A stretch of 64,000 nt of DNA, from positions 64,906,580 to 64,970,579 of the forward strand of contig NC_085138.1 in assembly GCF_035046485.1 (NCBI RefSeq), in the 5' to 3' direction. The position numbers and the translations under genes were made by a program. Position 1 is the stretch's first letter. Every line of letters starts with the position of its first letter. The notes below the pieces were generated by a model. The model was not told the DNA's origin. It searched no databases and worked only from the letters and a program-made list of their open reading frames with translations. Below, piece by piece: positions 33,201 through 43,959 of this stretch. The stretch comes from Aedes albopictus (Eukaryota; Arthropoda; Insecta; Diptera; Culicidae).

Positions 33201-36200
33201 TTCTGTGGAATGGTTTCCATAGTGAAATTACTAGTTAAACCGTTGCAGTATTTCTTTATCTTTATTCTTGATACAGTATTTTTTTCAATTTATTATTTCA
33301 ATAAAAAAAACTTCAATAAATTGTACATGAGTGCCTTAAGTCTTTTTCCTAATTTTTTTGTAGGTTATATCAAGGTTGTCCCATTGAAATTTTTATTGTA
33401 ATAGGATCCAAACGATGGAGTTCTAGATTGAAAGTTTTGAGCTGGATTTTTGTATATTTCTGCAATTAATTGATGTAAACAGCGTCGGTATTATGATTCC
33501 TTGCCTGATTTGATGCTGTCTGAGCAAAACTGTGGGTCACTGTATTGCTGTATTTTCTATTTCTTGCCTTTTCAACAACACAGTAACTCACAGTTTTGCT
33601 TATACAACATCAAATTAGGCAAGAAATCATAATACCTACACTGTTTGCACCATTGCATTGCAGAAACGGAGAATTAGTCATCTCACCATACAAAAATTCA
33701 GCTCACTGCTTCTAATCTAGTACTTCACCGATTGCTTCCTATTTGTTGTGTGAGTTTTGTCCACAAGTTCACATGAATGAACGTTAAAATTTCCGAGGAA
33801 GATCAAATTTACACTAATTTACAGCGTTTTTGAACTCTGTAAACTGATGATCATTTTAGTGTAGAATCATGCCCTGAGTTAAAACGTGAAGAAAAAAACA
33901 GTTGAGCGGACATTTTGTCGACTTTCCATAGAAGGCTGGCGATTTGAAATCATTTTTTGTTCTATTTTCAAGTAAAGTTGCTCTCTCTAACATCTCATTC
34001 TCTGTATATAATGCTCCGATTGTACTGTTTTTTTCTGTAACCCGTTAACATCTTATATTTCAAATGTACGCCAAAAAAATAAAATCAATTCTTTTTCTTA
34101 TTGAAAGAAAAAAAAAATACAAATCTTCATTTTAAGGGAATTGTCCCGTATACTCACCAATAACTCAATGTCTATCAATCCAACGAAAAAAATGTGCTCA
34201 GATGATCAAACCATATTATCTTCAGCTTTCAATTCATGCAAAAAGATTGGAAATTGGTTTGCTGTAAGGCAAGATATTTTAGTTTTATTAAATTTCAGAT
34301 TTTTTAAAACGGTAGAACTAGATTTTCAGGTAAAACTCAAAAACTGTTCTACTTTAGTTTTTCTGAAGCACGGTCTTGAAATCAGAATGTAATTATGCAT
34401 CAGAAATTTAAGTCATTGATTGAAGTTTACGACTTTCGTTCAATGTTGTAAACTTGTGTAATTAAAAGATTACAATAGTTTGCAAATGATTAGAATTTCT
34501 GAAAAACTTTCCAACAACTTTTGACTAGTTGAAAAACTAGCAGTCCAAATTTGAAATTTTGTTGGCACTTTATTAAAAGTCAAAACTTGTTAAATATTTT
34601 CTGAATGCGTATACCTAATGTGCATGTTTTTTTTTCAAAATTTTAGCTACCACTAGGTAGGTATAAACTTGAACCAAACGGCTCTTCAACTGTAGATCCT
34701 TGACAAGCTAAATAACTTTGCCAAAGACATCAACACTCTCAACAGTAATCAGGGTCTTGAACAGACAGTCGGTTTCCTTGAAAAAGTTGTTTGACTGGTC
34801 AATTGAAGATTGAATAGACAGATGGTTGTTTCGGTAAAGTTGGATCATTGGTAGTTTGATAGAAGGACCGAAAGACTTTCAGTTTAACCTTTGCGTCTCT
34901 AACGTATTTTGCGCACTCAAAATTAGATGTTCATTTAGCTCTATTTTCTTCAATTTTTACCCGATTTTGATGAAAATTTAACTGGAAATGACTACCGTTC
35001 ATAGAATGCATTGGTTGGGCATGTTGGATAAACGGTTCCGGATACACCTTATCCTTATTTTACGTCCACTATTGGTTTGGCGAAAAAAAATTTCTACTGC
35101 CAAAATAATGATCAAAACAGACATTTTTATATTTTTGTACACTTCTCCTAACTACGAAGATGTTTAAAAAAATATAAAACTGTTGAGTCTTAACGGTAGA
35201 TTTTTTTATTGCTTAGCCAAGCATGGACGTAAAAAAAGGACGTAATGTATATACGGATACCCACTGGGGTACGTCGGTTGGCCAAAGGAGACCGCCTTCA
35301 AGCATTTTTCTCTACAACAACGTTTTGGTTTTTTTTTTTCAAATTCTGGCTAATTCTCGATAGATCGATCATAGTAGAACCTAAATAAGGTCTTGAACCT
35401 CTTAACGAATCGTGTTTTCACGAATGGAAATCAATTTTGAAAATTAGGCCGAAAATTGGTAAACGCCTAATTGTATGCAATGTCTTGTAATTTCATGTAG
35501 TTAGAACTGGTGTGTCCAATATTTGTTAATATAAATTTCTAATGCAACTCAAAAAAACGTACGTAACACATAATAATATGTTGATGTACAGTTAAAAAAA
35601 AAATACGCAGTTTATGATTTGATTGCTAAATTCACTGCATGCAAAAAATCTATCAAAGTTACCCAGTTTTACGGTAACTCGGAATCCGGAACAGGCCATT
35701 TTAGTTCCAAATGACCTCAAAATATCCGAAGATACGAATACTTTATGATTCAGATGTAAAAGCTTATTGATCCATATAAGATCTGTAAAAAACAACGAAA
35801 ATGTCTTATTTGGCTAACCAACGTACCCCACTGGGTTTCCGTATAAATCCAGGACTGTTCATGCAACTTCGCCAACCGGTGCATTCTATGAAATGGTAGT
35901 CAATTCCGGTTTTTCTGTCAAAATTTCTTCAAAATCGGGTAAAAATTGAAAAAAATAGAGCTAAATGAACATCAAATTTTGAGTGCGCAAAATACGTTAG
36001 AGACGCAAAGGTTAATAACCGTTTGGTATTGCTAGTAGCAAATTTTTAAAAGCATTCTATTTTTATTAGACATCTAGAAAACAAAGCCGTAACTTTTTAA
36101 ATTTCTCTAAAATTGTCAAATTTTGACTGATAGTTCCTCATCTTCCCAAGTAACAATCAGCATGCCTCGAAGGTTTATTCTTTTTTTATCCTGTTTTCGT

Positions 36201-39200
36201 ACAGGCATGTGAAAAACCTAGTTGTTCTATATTAGTTTTACGTGGTAGTTTTTTACTTTGAACCTATGGAATTCCATAAAACTATCATATAGCTTCTGCT
36301 ATAAACATCTTCAGTTTAAGACTTGCAAGTAGTCATGAATTGGTTTGTTCACTTATCATATACCGTTTCAATAATACTTGCAATTGCGGTTGTTGTCGGT
36401 GAGATATTATTTTGTAAACAAAATATACAAAACTGAGGCAATGCTCAAAACCAACAAAAGATTTCGTGGCTGTAACATACATAGACCACGAAATGCTGTG
36501 ATAAAACCAACAAAAGATTTCGTGGCTGTAACATACATAGACCACGAAATGCTGTGATAAAACCAACTAGTTAGTTCCATCATAAGCTCAGTTATGACCA
36601 CCTCAGGAGGGTTAGTCCTATTGAAAAAATGATAAAGAAATACAGAGTTTACCAGAAAAATATGTCGCCTAACCGGGAAAATTTATCTAAATACAGAAAA
36701 ATCATTATTCAATTTTATGATTTCACGTACAGCTTAAGATCGAACTTCACGATTCAACACGTTTCCGTCATTTTATTTTCAGAAAAAATTATATCATCTT
36801 TTTGAAGCTCCGCTATGTTGAAAAAACCTTTTTTGCATCCAATGCCACCGAGTAAATTAAAAGCATTTAACTTCCAATTAATGCACAGTTTGCGTGGCGC
36901 ACTTATATTTTGTCATTATCCCAGTCACATTCACCACAAACTTCCCGTGGCATGTCTACTAACATGTATTAAATAGGAAAACAAATCCAAATTCCAGGGA
37001 GACATCTTTCTAATTGATGGCTAGATAAACAACCAAGCATATTTTCTTTTGACGATCGATCAGTGATAGTGAAAAATAAGCAAAACAAATATTTGACAAG
37101 TCAGAAGATGGTTTTATTTAGAAGGTTATATCGGGGATACGATAAAACTACGATACAACCCGAAACCCTAAGCCGGTTTACATACGAAGTACTGTAGATC
37201 ATAATAAGACTCGGCTAACTAGCCAGAACGTGGGCCGTAGGAGGCATATAAGAGCTCGAGAGGACTTTCAAGTCGGAATCAATGGTTTTATGGCTAGGGT
37301 CTTTGAATAGCTAAAAAACATCGATAAAATCAAGGGGCCCAGAATCAATGGGATGTAAGAGATCATTTTGTCAATTTTGAGCTTAGCATATCAAAAAAAT
37401 CTTCAGATTTTAATAAATCGAAGAAAATTGGGTCGATTTTGAAACTCCATACATTTTGTATGGGATAAAAAATTGGTGAAAGACATGAAACTTGAAAAAG
37501 AGTTTTTTTTTCACTTACACCTTTTTGCTTCTCCAATATTTTGAAAAACATGTTTTATCTGCCCCCTCAAAATGCAAAATCCAGCTAAAAATGTTTGAAG
37601 GGGAATAAGACAAAAAGTCAAAATGAAATTTGTATCAGCCTCATATCTTAGAAAACCTGAATCAAATCAAATGAAATGTTGAACATTTACGACTAATGCA
37701 TTGGTCTTTAATTACCATTTGATCCAAATACAATATGTACAAAGTGAAAAAAGTTTCAGCTTGTACAATACTTTTTGAGAAATTCTAATCACTTGCCTGC
37801 TTTTGCAAAATGGAAACTAGCATCTGCTAGTAGCGAAATCTTGCATCTAATGGTAAATCAACTGCAAGTCCTTGACTTACCAAATCAAGCCTAACTTTAC
37901 CAAACACCGTATGTAACATATGTAAACAAAAAAGAGTTTTTCACATGAGGCGCTGAATTTCGTTAAGGGCTACTTGTATCGCCCATCTTTGGGGATGGTT
38001 TGTGAAAAAATATCCGGATTTTTCACGCTCCTTAAATGCTCAATGTATAAGTTGCTATGAGAACAGCGAACTTCCCCTCCGTTTTTCTCCGTTCGTGAAT
38101 TTTGTTAGATACGGTGTTTGGTAAAGTAACTTTGCCGAAAACCCCGTAAGTAAGCGGGATCCCGAGATATATAAAAATTTAAAATTTGTAAGTTCTCTAG
38201 TACTGCCTGTTGGTGGAACTTTAAACCAAACTATCCATCAACTGTAAGTCTTTATTTATTTAATTCTTTAACCAACCAAACAACTTTGCTGAAGACACCA
38301 ACTCTTGAAGTTATCAATACCCTGAGATATATGAGATGGTAATTTTGTCAGTGCTTTGTGTGCTTTTTATAATGTCATAGAAATTGTCGGTTTGAGTGAC
38401 ATTTGATAACGATTTAAATTTTTTAAAAGATACAGTTACAATTTACACAATTTTTGGAATTGGTATACAGCGTAGATTTTGGCCAAACACCACCTCCCCT
38501 CGTCCCTCAAGAGTCTACGTAGTTTATGGAGGGGCCCAAATGATATGCAATTTATGAATGATACCTTTAAAAAGTGCTCATACACAACGTTTTGAATAAA
38601 GAGCTACGTTTGTCCACTACAGAAGCCGTCCACACCAGAGAGATTTGGTCTTTTCCATGAAACTTGTTTTTCGTGACGTCACAAAGCAAACTTTAACAAG
38701 GTGAAAGACAGGCGTCAGTGAACCGATTTACTTTATTTTAGTCACATATGAAAGATATGCTGGAGTAAAAAAACCATACAAAATTTCATATTTGGAACTT
38801 GTTCTGTATTTGAATAAATTTCATAAATGTTATTTTTCGTGCCGATACAACGCTTAAAAAACTATACTTTGACCAGCCATACCTCAACCTCAGAGTTGTA
38901 AAGTATTACAATTAAAATTCTTTGTATATTTATCTGTTAATGATGGAAGACTTTTGAAAAATCAGTGCATTGGTGTTTAAAATACGACAGCTTTGATAAA
39001 TGTCAACTTTAAAATATAAGTATTGATGATACACATGGCCCGTAGAATGTGTCATTAAAAATGTGCATAAAGAAAACTATGATCACGTCTCCCCAAGGGT
39101 CAAGTACATACCCTCAGTCTTTTCTATCAGCAAATGTTTTCACAGTACTGTAACATAAAAGTTGAGTCTACTTACATTTTCGTGCTGGTTGCATGAGGTG

Positions 39201-39868
39201 GCGCAACGCTGGCCCGTTCCGATATCGGTCTAGCGAAGGCATCCGCAGCCGATTGTGATGGCACCTCATGCTCTTGAAATCTCGTGATCAGATCTGTGTC
39301 CGAATCCTCTTCGATAGGTAAAGCTTTACCCTTCTGTGACAGCTTTTGCGAGTGCAGCTGTGTGTACAGAGTGTGCTCCAGATTGATGGCGGTCAGCACT
39401 CGTCCCGCTGCTCGGTAGCCTCGGCAAATGATCTCATCATTTAGGGCTATTGACAGCACCGTTGGCAGTAGATTCGGCAACGGGAAGTTTACACGGTACT
39501 GTGCTGGCCGACCGTTGATGATGTCCTCGATGGTTGCTTGGCGCGATTTAACCAGGGCAATGGATCCAACTAGTTTCTGGAATGGTGGGAACGTATTTAG
39601 TACAGAGCAAATTTCGAAAAAAAAAAGAAATCATACTCACGGGTGGCAGTTGCATTCCGATTGATAGATCGACACTCAGCTTTGCTACCTCTCCCGGGTT
39701 TATATCGTACACTTTGATGCGACCAATGTAGTTTCTCGTTTGCGGATCCAAATGGTATGTGAAGACTTCGGGGCAAGGAGATTGCAAGAACCTTGCACTA
39801 ACTATAGTAGCCCCAATAAAGTACGATATTATAACGAATAAATGCAACACACGACTTCCAAGCGACAT
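30257..39868 (-). CDS. gd-like serine protease (gd N-terminal domain plus S1 domain)
   Basis: Three exons: 39868-39641, 39576-39176 and 31043-30257 (TGA), with GT-AG sites and matching phases (phase 0, then a split AT/G Met codon). They join to exactly 472 codons including stop, 471 aa. Residues 1-26 form a signal peptide (LHLFVIISYFIGATIV). Residues 29-about 165 (SPCPEVFTYHLDP, IGRIKVYDINPG, NDEIICRGYRAAGRV) match the gd N-terminal domain of gastrulation-defective-type proteases. An acidic Ser-rich linker follows. The S1 domain starts near Cys212 (TCGRQ): His269 in LTAAHC, Asp324 in NDADLAVLLL, Ser418 in NGDSGSG. The position equivalent to 189 is Ser, so trypsin-like specificity is not expected; there is no R-IVGG cleavage site (LHGELVKKGQFPW instead), as in gd relatives. 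In Drosophila, gd acts upstream in the extracellular Toll cascade; an embryonic or immune role here is inferred. The second intron is 8.1 kb and filled with repeats. Confidence 0.9.
31044..32504. other. gd-like gene, long intron, proximal part
   Basis: A/T-rich intronic sequence without a bounded repeat or supported open frame. Confidence 0.4.
32505..32775 (-). repeat. tRNA-derived SINE, fifth type, copy 2
   Basis: Same type as 17415-17702: minus-strand head near 32773 (CCAGTTAGCCTAGTGGTTAA, GGTTCGATTCCCG), body ending in a CTT/CTTC tract. It lies in the long intron of the gd-like gene on the gene's sense strand. Confidence 0.75.
33403..33740. mobile_element. AT-flanked palindromic MITE, copy 1
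   Basis: 338 bp, diverged. Right end (inverted) AGGAAGCAATCGGTGAAGTA; left end degraded (AGGATCCAAACGATGGAG). Flanked by AT (33401-33402, 33741-33742). Arms share TCTAGATTGAAAG, GAGCTGGATTTTTGTAT and ATCAAATTAGGCAAGAAATC words. Same family as 48806-49162. Confidence 0.7.
33741..34887. other. gd-like gene, long intron, middle part
   Basis: A/T-rich; around 34640-34760 it carries the ordinary ACTTTGCCAAAGAC-type dispersed repeat text seen again at 37.8 and 38.15 kb. No gene. Confidence 0.4.
34888..36011. mobile_element. TTAA-flanked fold-back MITE, 1124 bp (piggyBac-like)
   Basis: Ends CCTTTGCGTCTCTAACGTAT and its exact inverse, flanked by TTAA (34884-34887, 36012-36015). Arms pair over several hundred bases (ATTTTGCGCACTCAAAATT, TTCATTTAGCTCTATTTT). 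Noncoding. It lies in the gd-like intron. Confidence 0.8.
36016..36446. other. gd-like gene, long intron
   Basis: A/T-rich spacer, nothing further supported. Confidence 0.35.
36447..36558. repeat. Perfect tandem duplication of a 56-bp hairpin unit
   Basis: Two identical 56-bp copies (36447-36502, 36503-36558). Each contains the inverted pair ATTTCGTGG and CCACGAAAT separated by 17 bases, so the array can form two adjacent hairpins. A third partial start (AAAACCAAC) follows. Confidence 0.9.
36559..37894. other. gd-like gene, long intron
   Basis: A/T-rich, with dispersed-repeat text at 37600-37890; no gene or bounded repeat beyond those listed. Confidence 0.35.
37895..38126. mobile_element. 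TAA-flanked MITE, 232 bp (PIF/Harbinger-like)
   Basis: Ends CTTTACCAAACACCGTA and its exact inverse, flanked by TAA (37892-37894, 38127-38129). Removing the element joins a common dispersed repeat (AAGCCTAACTTTGCCG), which confirms the boundaries. Confidence 0.75.
38130..39175. other. gd-like gene, long intron, distal part up to the donor
   Basis: Dispersed-repeat text at 38130-38420 (GGGATCCCGAGATATATAA, CAACTTTGCTGAAGACACC), then unique A/T-rich sequence. The donor GTAAGT is at 39175-39170 on the minus strand. Confidence 0.4.
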
Positions 39869-40511
39869 AGCTTTTATTTTTTTTCCACGACCCGAAAATT
39901 CCAAAAGGTCTTGCCGGTACAAGATCAGCGCGTATACTGGATTAGGCAGAAGGATGTTTTGCTCATTCTGCTACCTAAAGCACTTGTCGCATTGATTTGT
40001 CAGGTACTAACGATGTGAGATGTTTTTGTTTTGTAGAATGTGTCTTGTGGGATGATACTTTTATGGCTTGGAACAAGTGGAAGAGTTATAGTAGCAGGTT
40101 ATTTTTACAGGGTGTTCATCTAGAAACGCCAGAAAATATTTCAAGGTCTCCGAGCAGGTCTTCCTTTTTGAATCTGTATATTTCATTTTGGCATATATAA
40201 ACTTAATAACTTACAGCTCATAAAATATGGTATATGAAAAACTTGCGTGGCTAACACAGAAATCTTATAACAAATTATACAAAGAACATTCGCACATTAC
40301 TAGTGTTAGCATCCTAAAATTCCGTACGCTGTCATAAATTAATGATGAATATTTAATTTGCATTTATGAAACTTGTGCAATGAGTTCATGCCTTTTTTAC
40401 TATACAATAGGAGCTATCTATTCGTTTAGGAAGTGTGATATATAAATAGCGACTCTGTCATCAGCACATCCAACCAATACTTCTCTCGGCACATTTAGTT
40501 CAAATCATACA
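39869..40511. other. Spacer between the gd-like gene and the LRR gene
   Basis: Holds the 5' flank of the gd-like gene and the 3' flank of the LRR gene. A TATATAAATAG word occurs at 40439-40449 but has no matching initiator or coding exon. Confidence 0.35.
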
Positions 40512-40517
40512 TTTATT
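40512..40517 (-). promoter_or_regulatory. Poly(A) signal of the LRR gene
   Basis: AATAAA on the minus strand, 118 nt past the LRR stop codon. Confidence 0.55.
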
Positions 40518-40634
40518 TCAATATCATCGATATAATTACGCTAAACGTCTTCATTTTCCTCTATGATACATTTGGTACATTTACACACTCGATACTGTAC
40601 ATGGCACCCACCCGTCAAACTTCTTCCCCACCTC

Positions 40635-42353
40635 TCAGATATTATCACTCATGACTTCGTTCACAGTGACGCCATTGCTGAACTCATTGGCACGTTTGTT
40701 GTACGTCACCACCTTAACCGATCGATTCATCTGCCACCGTTTGTAGAGGATGTGCAGCCCGTAGGCCACCGCAAGCACCATCGCGGCACCGAATATGGTC
40801 ACCATGAAGGCCACCATTCCCACCAGATGGCCTATTTCGGCACTCATGGCCGCCATCTTTTGATCGTTCTGTTTCAGCAGGAAATGGGTATGATTGCTCA
40901 GCCCGTGCATGTTGTAGTATAGGGCATACATAAAGTAGGTCATACTACGACCCAGATTCTTTACCAGATTCATGTCCCGTTTCACCTGATTGAGCGTATA
41001 TTCCGGTTCGAAAGAATCCGTGATATCCGAGTCGGTTATGTGTGTGCCGTTGATGTAGCAATCCCGTGGATCGGTGGTGGTTTGTATGTGCGTTTTGTTG
41101 AGGTACGATATGATGTTGTCGAAGTAGGAGCAGTTCCACCGGTTGAAGGAAAGGGATATCAGCTCCAGGTGAGGGAAATGATGCGCCATGTGTTCATAGT
41201 CTATAAGTTCTTGAAGGTAGTTGAAGTTCAAGCTGACGTATTGAAGAGTTTTCAGTTTTGCCAGGTGGCTGATGTTCAACCGAACGAAGTTGTTCTGGGA
41301 AAGATCAAGGTTCAAAATTGATTCCGATATCAACAGACCATCCATGTTGTTTTCAGTTAGGCTACAGTTCTGAAGTCTGAGCGTTGCCAAGGTTGGAATG
41401 TTCCGTATGGAATATTTTAGATTGTAGTCAAACCGCGAAATGTTATTCGAAGACAAATCCAGGTACTCTAAACGAGTCATCTCATGGAGACCGGCAATGT
41501 TGTCCAGTTGATTGTGTGACAAATCGACGTGCTCGGCGGAACTAAACTGGAACAAATCAGCGTCATGTATATTGTTATGGTGCGCTTCCAAAGCTCTGAC
41601 GTTGTATGTTCGGTTGACGGACAGAATGTTTATTTGGTTATAGTCTACTTTTAGCAAACCAATTTCTTTTGCTTCAATGTACGGCATTCGATGAAAATTG
41701 TTGTAGGAAAGATCGACTTCAAACAACTCCTCCACCATAGCTAGAGAATCAAACAATACACTCGGCAAGAATCCGATCTGATTATGATTCAGCAACAGTG
41801 ACGAAAGGTGATCATTAAAATGGAACTGATGTTCGTTCAACGTAATCAAGCAATTTTCTCGTAAATTCAACGATTCCAAAGCATACATGCGATTGAATGC
41901 TTCTTTTTCAATTGTATGAATCAAGTTGAATGATAGGTCGAGCTCCATCAGTCGGATCAGCGAACCGAAGGTCAAATTGTTGATTACCATTATTCTGTTG
42001 TACGACAAGTTAAGCATTTCCAGAGAATAGAACTTCAGAAACGTCAGTTCGTTTAGCACCTCGATATTATTATATGACATGTCCAATTCATAGATGTCAT
42101 ATCCTTCCCCGACGATGCTGCTTAGATGCCAGTGTACTTCATGGAAGCCTTGCTTCGACAGATCCAGGTCCGTTTGATTCTCGTGCAAGTTAAGCGAATC
42201 CTCCGTCAGAATTGCGTTCCAATTGTGAGAGCTCCGATAGGCTTCCATAATTGTGCGGTGTCGATCGGTTTTCGAGGCGATACATTCATCCGCATCCACA
42301 TTGAGGTAGAACCAAATGGCTAGCACAAGAAGCAATTTCACCCAGGAATGCAT
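40635..42353 (-). CDS. Leucine-rich-repeat single-pass membrane protein
   Basis: 572 aa from ATG 42353. Signal peptide at residues 1-22 (WVKLLLVLAIWFYLNVDA). About 13-15 LRRs from residue about 65 to 420 with the pattern LxxLxLSxNxI (ELDMSYNNIEVL, MLNLSYNRIMVI, YLDLSSNNISRF). A Cys-containing cap follows (NCSYFD, DCYIN), then a transmembrane helix at about 507-536 (FMVTIFGAAMVLAVAYGLHIL) and a short basic tail of about 35 residues. At least ten N-X-S/T sites fit an ectodomain. The start was chosen because an acceptor (TTTTTCCACAG, exon start 42369) lies 16 nt upstream, so a noncoding 5' exon is likely, and because the signal peptide follows directly. No TIR or kinase domain is present. Mosquito LRR proteins include immune LRIM-type and developmental receptors; this one could be either. 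It resembles transmembrane LRIM-like proteins in layout only. Confidence 0.85.
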   Translation of the reverse strand: MHSWVKLLLVLAIWFYLNVDADECIASKTDRHRTIMEAYRSSHNWNAILTEDSLNLHENQTDLDLSKQGFHEVHWHLSSIVGEGYDIYELDMSYNNIEVLNELTFLKFYSLEMLNLSYNRIMVINNLTFGSLIRLMELDLSFNLIHTIEKEAFNRMYALESLNLRENCLITLNEHQFHFNDHLSSLLLNHNQIGFLPSVLFDSLAMVEELFEVDLSYNNFHRMPYIEAKEIGLLKVDYNQINILSVNRTYNVRALEAHHNNIHDADLFQFSSAEHVDLSHNQLDNIAGLHEMTRLEYLDLSSNNISRFDYNLKYSIRNIPTLATLRLQNCSLTENNMDGLLISESILNLDLSQNNFVRLNISHLAKLKTLQYVSLNFNYLQELIDYEHMAHHFPHLELISLSFNRWNCSYFDNIISYLNKTHIQTTTDPRDCYINGTHITDSDITDSFEPEYTLNQVKRDMNLVKNLGRSMTYFMYALYYNMHGLSNHTHFLLKQNDQKMAAMSAEIGHLVGMVAFMVTIFGAAMVLAVAYGLHILYKRWQMNRSVKVVTYNKRANEFSNGVTVNEVMSDNI

Positions 42354-42485
42354 CCATGTTGAGCATAGTCTGTGGAAAAATAGAGAAATAAGAGTCTGAA
42401 AATCATGATATGACATGGTTTTGTTAAGATTACTGTTAACACAGCTTGTAGGGTGGGTGAGTATAATAGTTTATCCTACCTATTA

Positions 42486-43582
42486 GGGTGGCCCACACTT
42501 ATATGAAAAACAAAAATTTTGAAAAATGCCAAGTCTTACCTCCTAAATAAGTTGTTTTGGACTTCCAGAATCTAGGTTCAAAATTTGAGCAATATCGGTT
42601 GAGCCTAAGGGAGCGCACAAAACGCTTGAAGTTTGTATGGGAAAACTTGGCCAAATGTATGCAGAAATTTGAAGTTTTCGAATTTTGCCGCTGGGTGGCG
42701 CTGTAAGCGTTCAATAAATAAACCCTTTGATATTATTGTAGGTGACTATATGCCAAAGAACTTTGTCGAAGACTGCGAAGTGATCCGACGGCTGTGAAAA
42801 AAGTTATACCCTAAACAAAGTGAGGCAAAGTATTGAGATTTCATTATTGATATTATTCCTTTACATGTATTGGAAAAACAACAATAAACAACAATAGTCA
42901 CCTACAATACTACCAAAGGGTTTGATTACACTGCTCGACAAATTTTTACAAAATTTGGTGTTATGGGATGAGAAAAAAAATAACAGTGGTTTGGGACCCT
43001 AGAAGTGCCAGAATGAAAGAATTTTTGAAAAATATTGGACTGGGCCTTCACAGTTTTAAACCGAAGTTTGTATGGAGAACTTGGGGTGTTCAATTGATAT
43101 GTGCATTGGAACGTGCGTGCATATTTTTAGGCGTTGTCGGTATTTGGGTTAGTTTCGGTATTGTCTAACGCCTAAATATATGCACAGCGCGTTCTAATGT
43201 ACATATCAATTGAACACCCCAAGTTCTCCATACAAACTTTGGTTTTAAACTGTGAAGGCCCGGTCCAATATTTTTCAAAAAATCTTTCACTATGACACTT
43301 CTGGGGTCCCAAACCCCTGTATTTCTTTTCTCATCCCATAACAAAATTTAGTGTTGAACGGTGTTATTGAACGCTTACAGCGCCACCTAGCGGCAAAATT
43401 CGAAAACTTAAAATTTCTGCATACATTTAGACAAGTTTTCCCATACAAACTTAAAGTGTTTTGAGCGCCCCCTTAGGCTTAATTGATTTTGCTCAAATTT
43501 TGAACGTAGCTTCTGGGAGGCCAAAACAACTGATTTAGGAGGTAAGACATGGCATTTTTCGAATTTTTTGTGTGGGCCACCT
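42486..43582. mobile_element. TA-flanked fold-back MITE, 1.1 kb
   Basis: Left end GGGTGGCCCACACTTATATG, right end gives the inverse AGGTGGCCCACAC, flanked by TA (42484-42485, about 43583-43584). The two arms pair across almost the full length (GGGAAAACTTGGCCAAATG, CGCTTGAAGTTTGTATGG, GAACTTGGGGTGTTCAATTG). It lies in the 5' region of the LRR gene. Confidence 0.8.
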
Positions 43583-43625
43583 TACTACCCATGTATGAAA
43601 GATATGAAGACTGTAACTCCAAAGT

Positions 43626-43924
43626 ACACTGAAGTTTTCTTCGCGGTTTTTTTACGCGGTACCGCGTAAAAAAAGCCGCGTTATTTCAAAAAACGTCGTC
43701 AAAAACCGCGTTATTTCAAAACTCGTCGTAAAAAAAACTAGTTTTTTTCAAAAACACGCGCGAAATAGTCAGGATCACAACGTGACTTGACTTTTTTACG
43801 ACGGTTTTTGAAATAACGTGGTTTTTTACGACGGTTTTGAAATAACGCGGTTTTTTACGACGTTTTTTTATATAACGCGGTTTTTTTACGTGATACCATT
43901 ACCGTCGTAAAAAAACTTCTGTGT
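43626..43924. mobile_element. MITE built of ACGACGGTTTTTGAAATAACGCGG-like units
   Basis: Ends ACACTGAAGTTTT and, inverted, ACACAGAAGTTTT. The interior repeats a unit reading TTTACGACGGTTTTTGAAAT then AACGCGG about three times on each side, in opposite orientations. Noncoding. Confidence 0.65.
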
Positions 43925-43959
43925 TCTACGATTTGATTGTATTGTAGCGAGCTTGCATT

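Noticed and set aside
40439..40449. TATATAAATAG as a promoter
   Set aside because: No initiator at the right distance and no plus-strand gene follows; it lies in the 3' flank of the minus-strand LRR gene.
40563..41321. Plus-strand open frames over the LRR gene
   Set aside because: Shadows of the LRR coding strand, His/Val-rich by codon complement.
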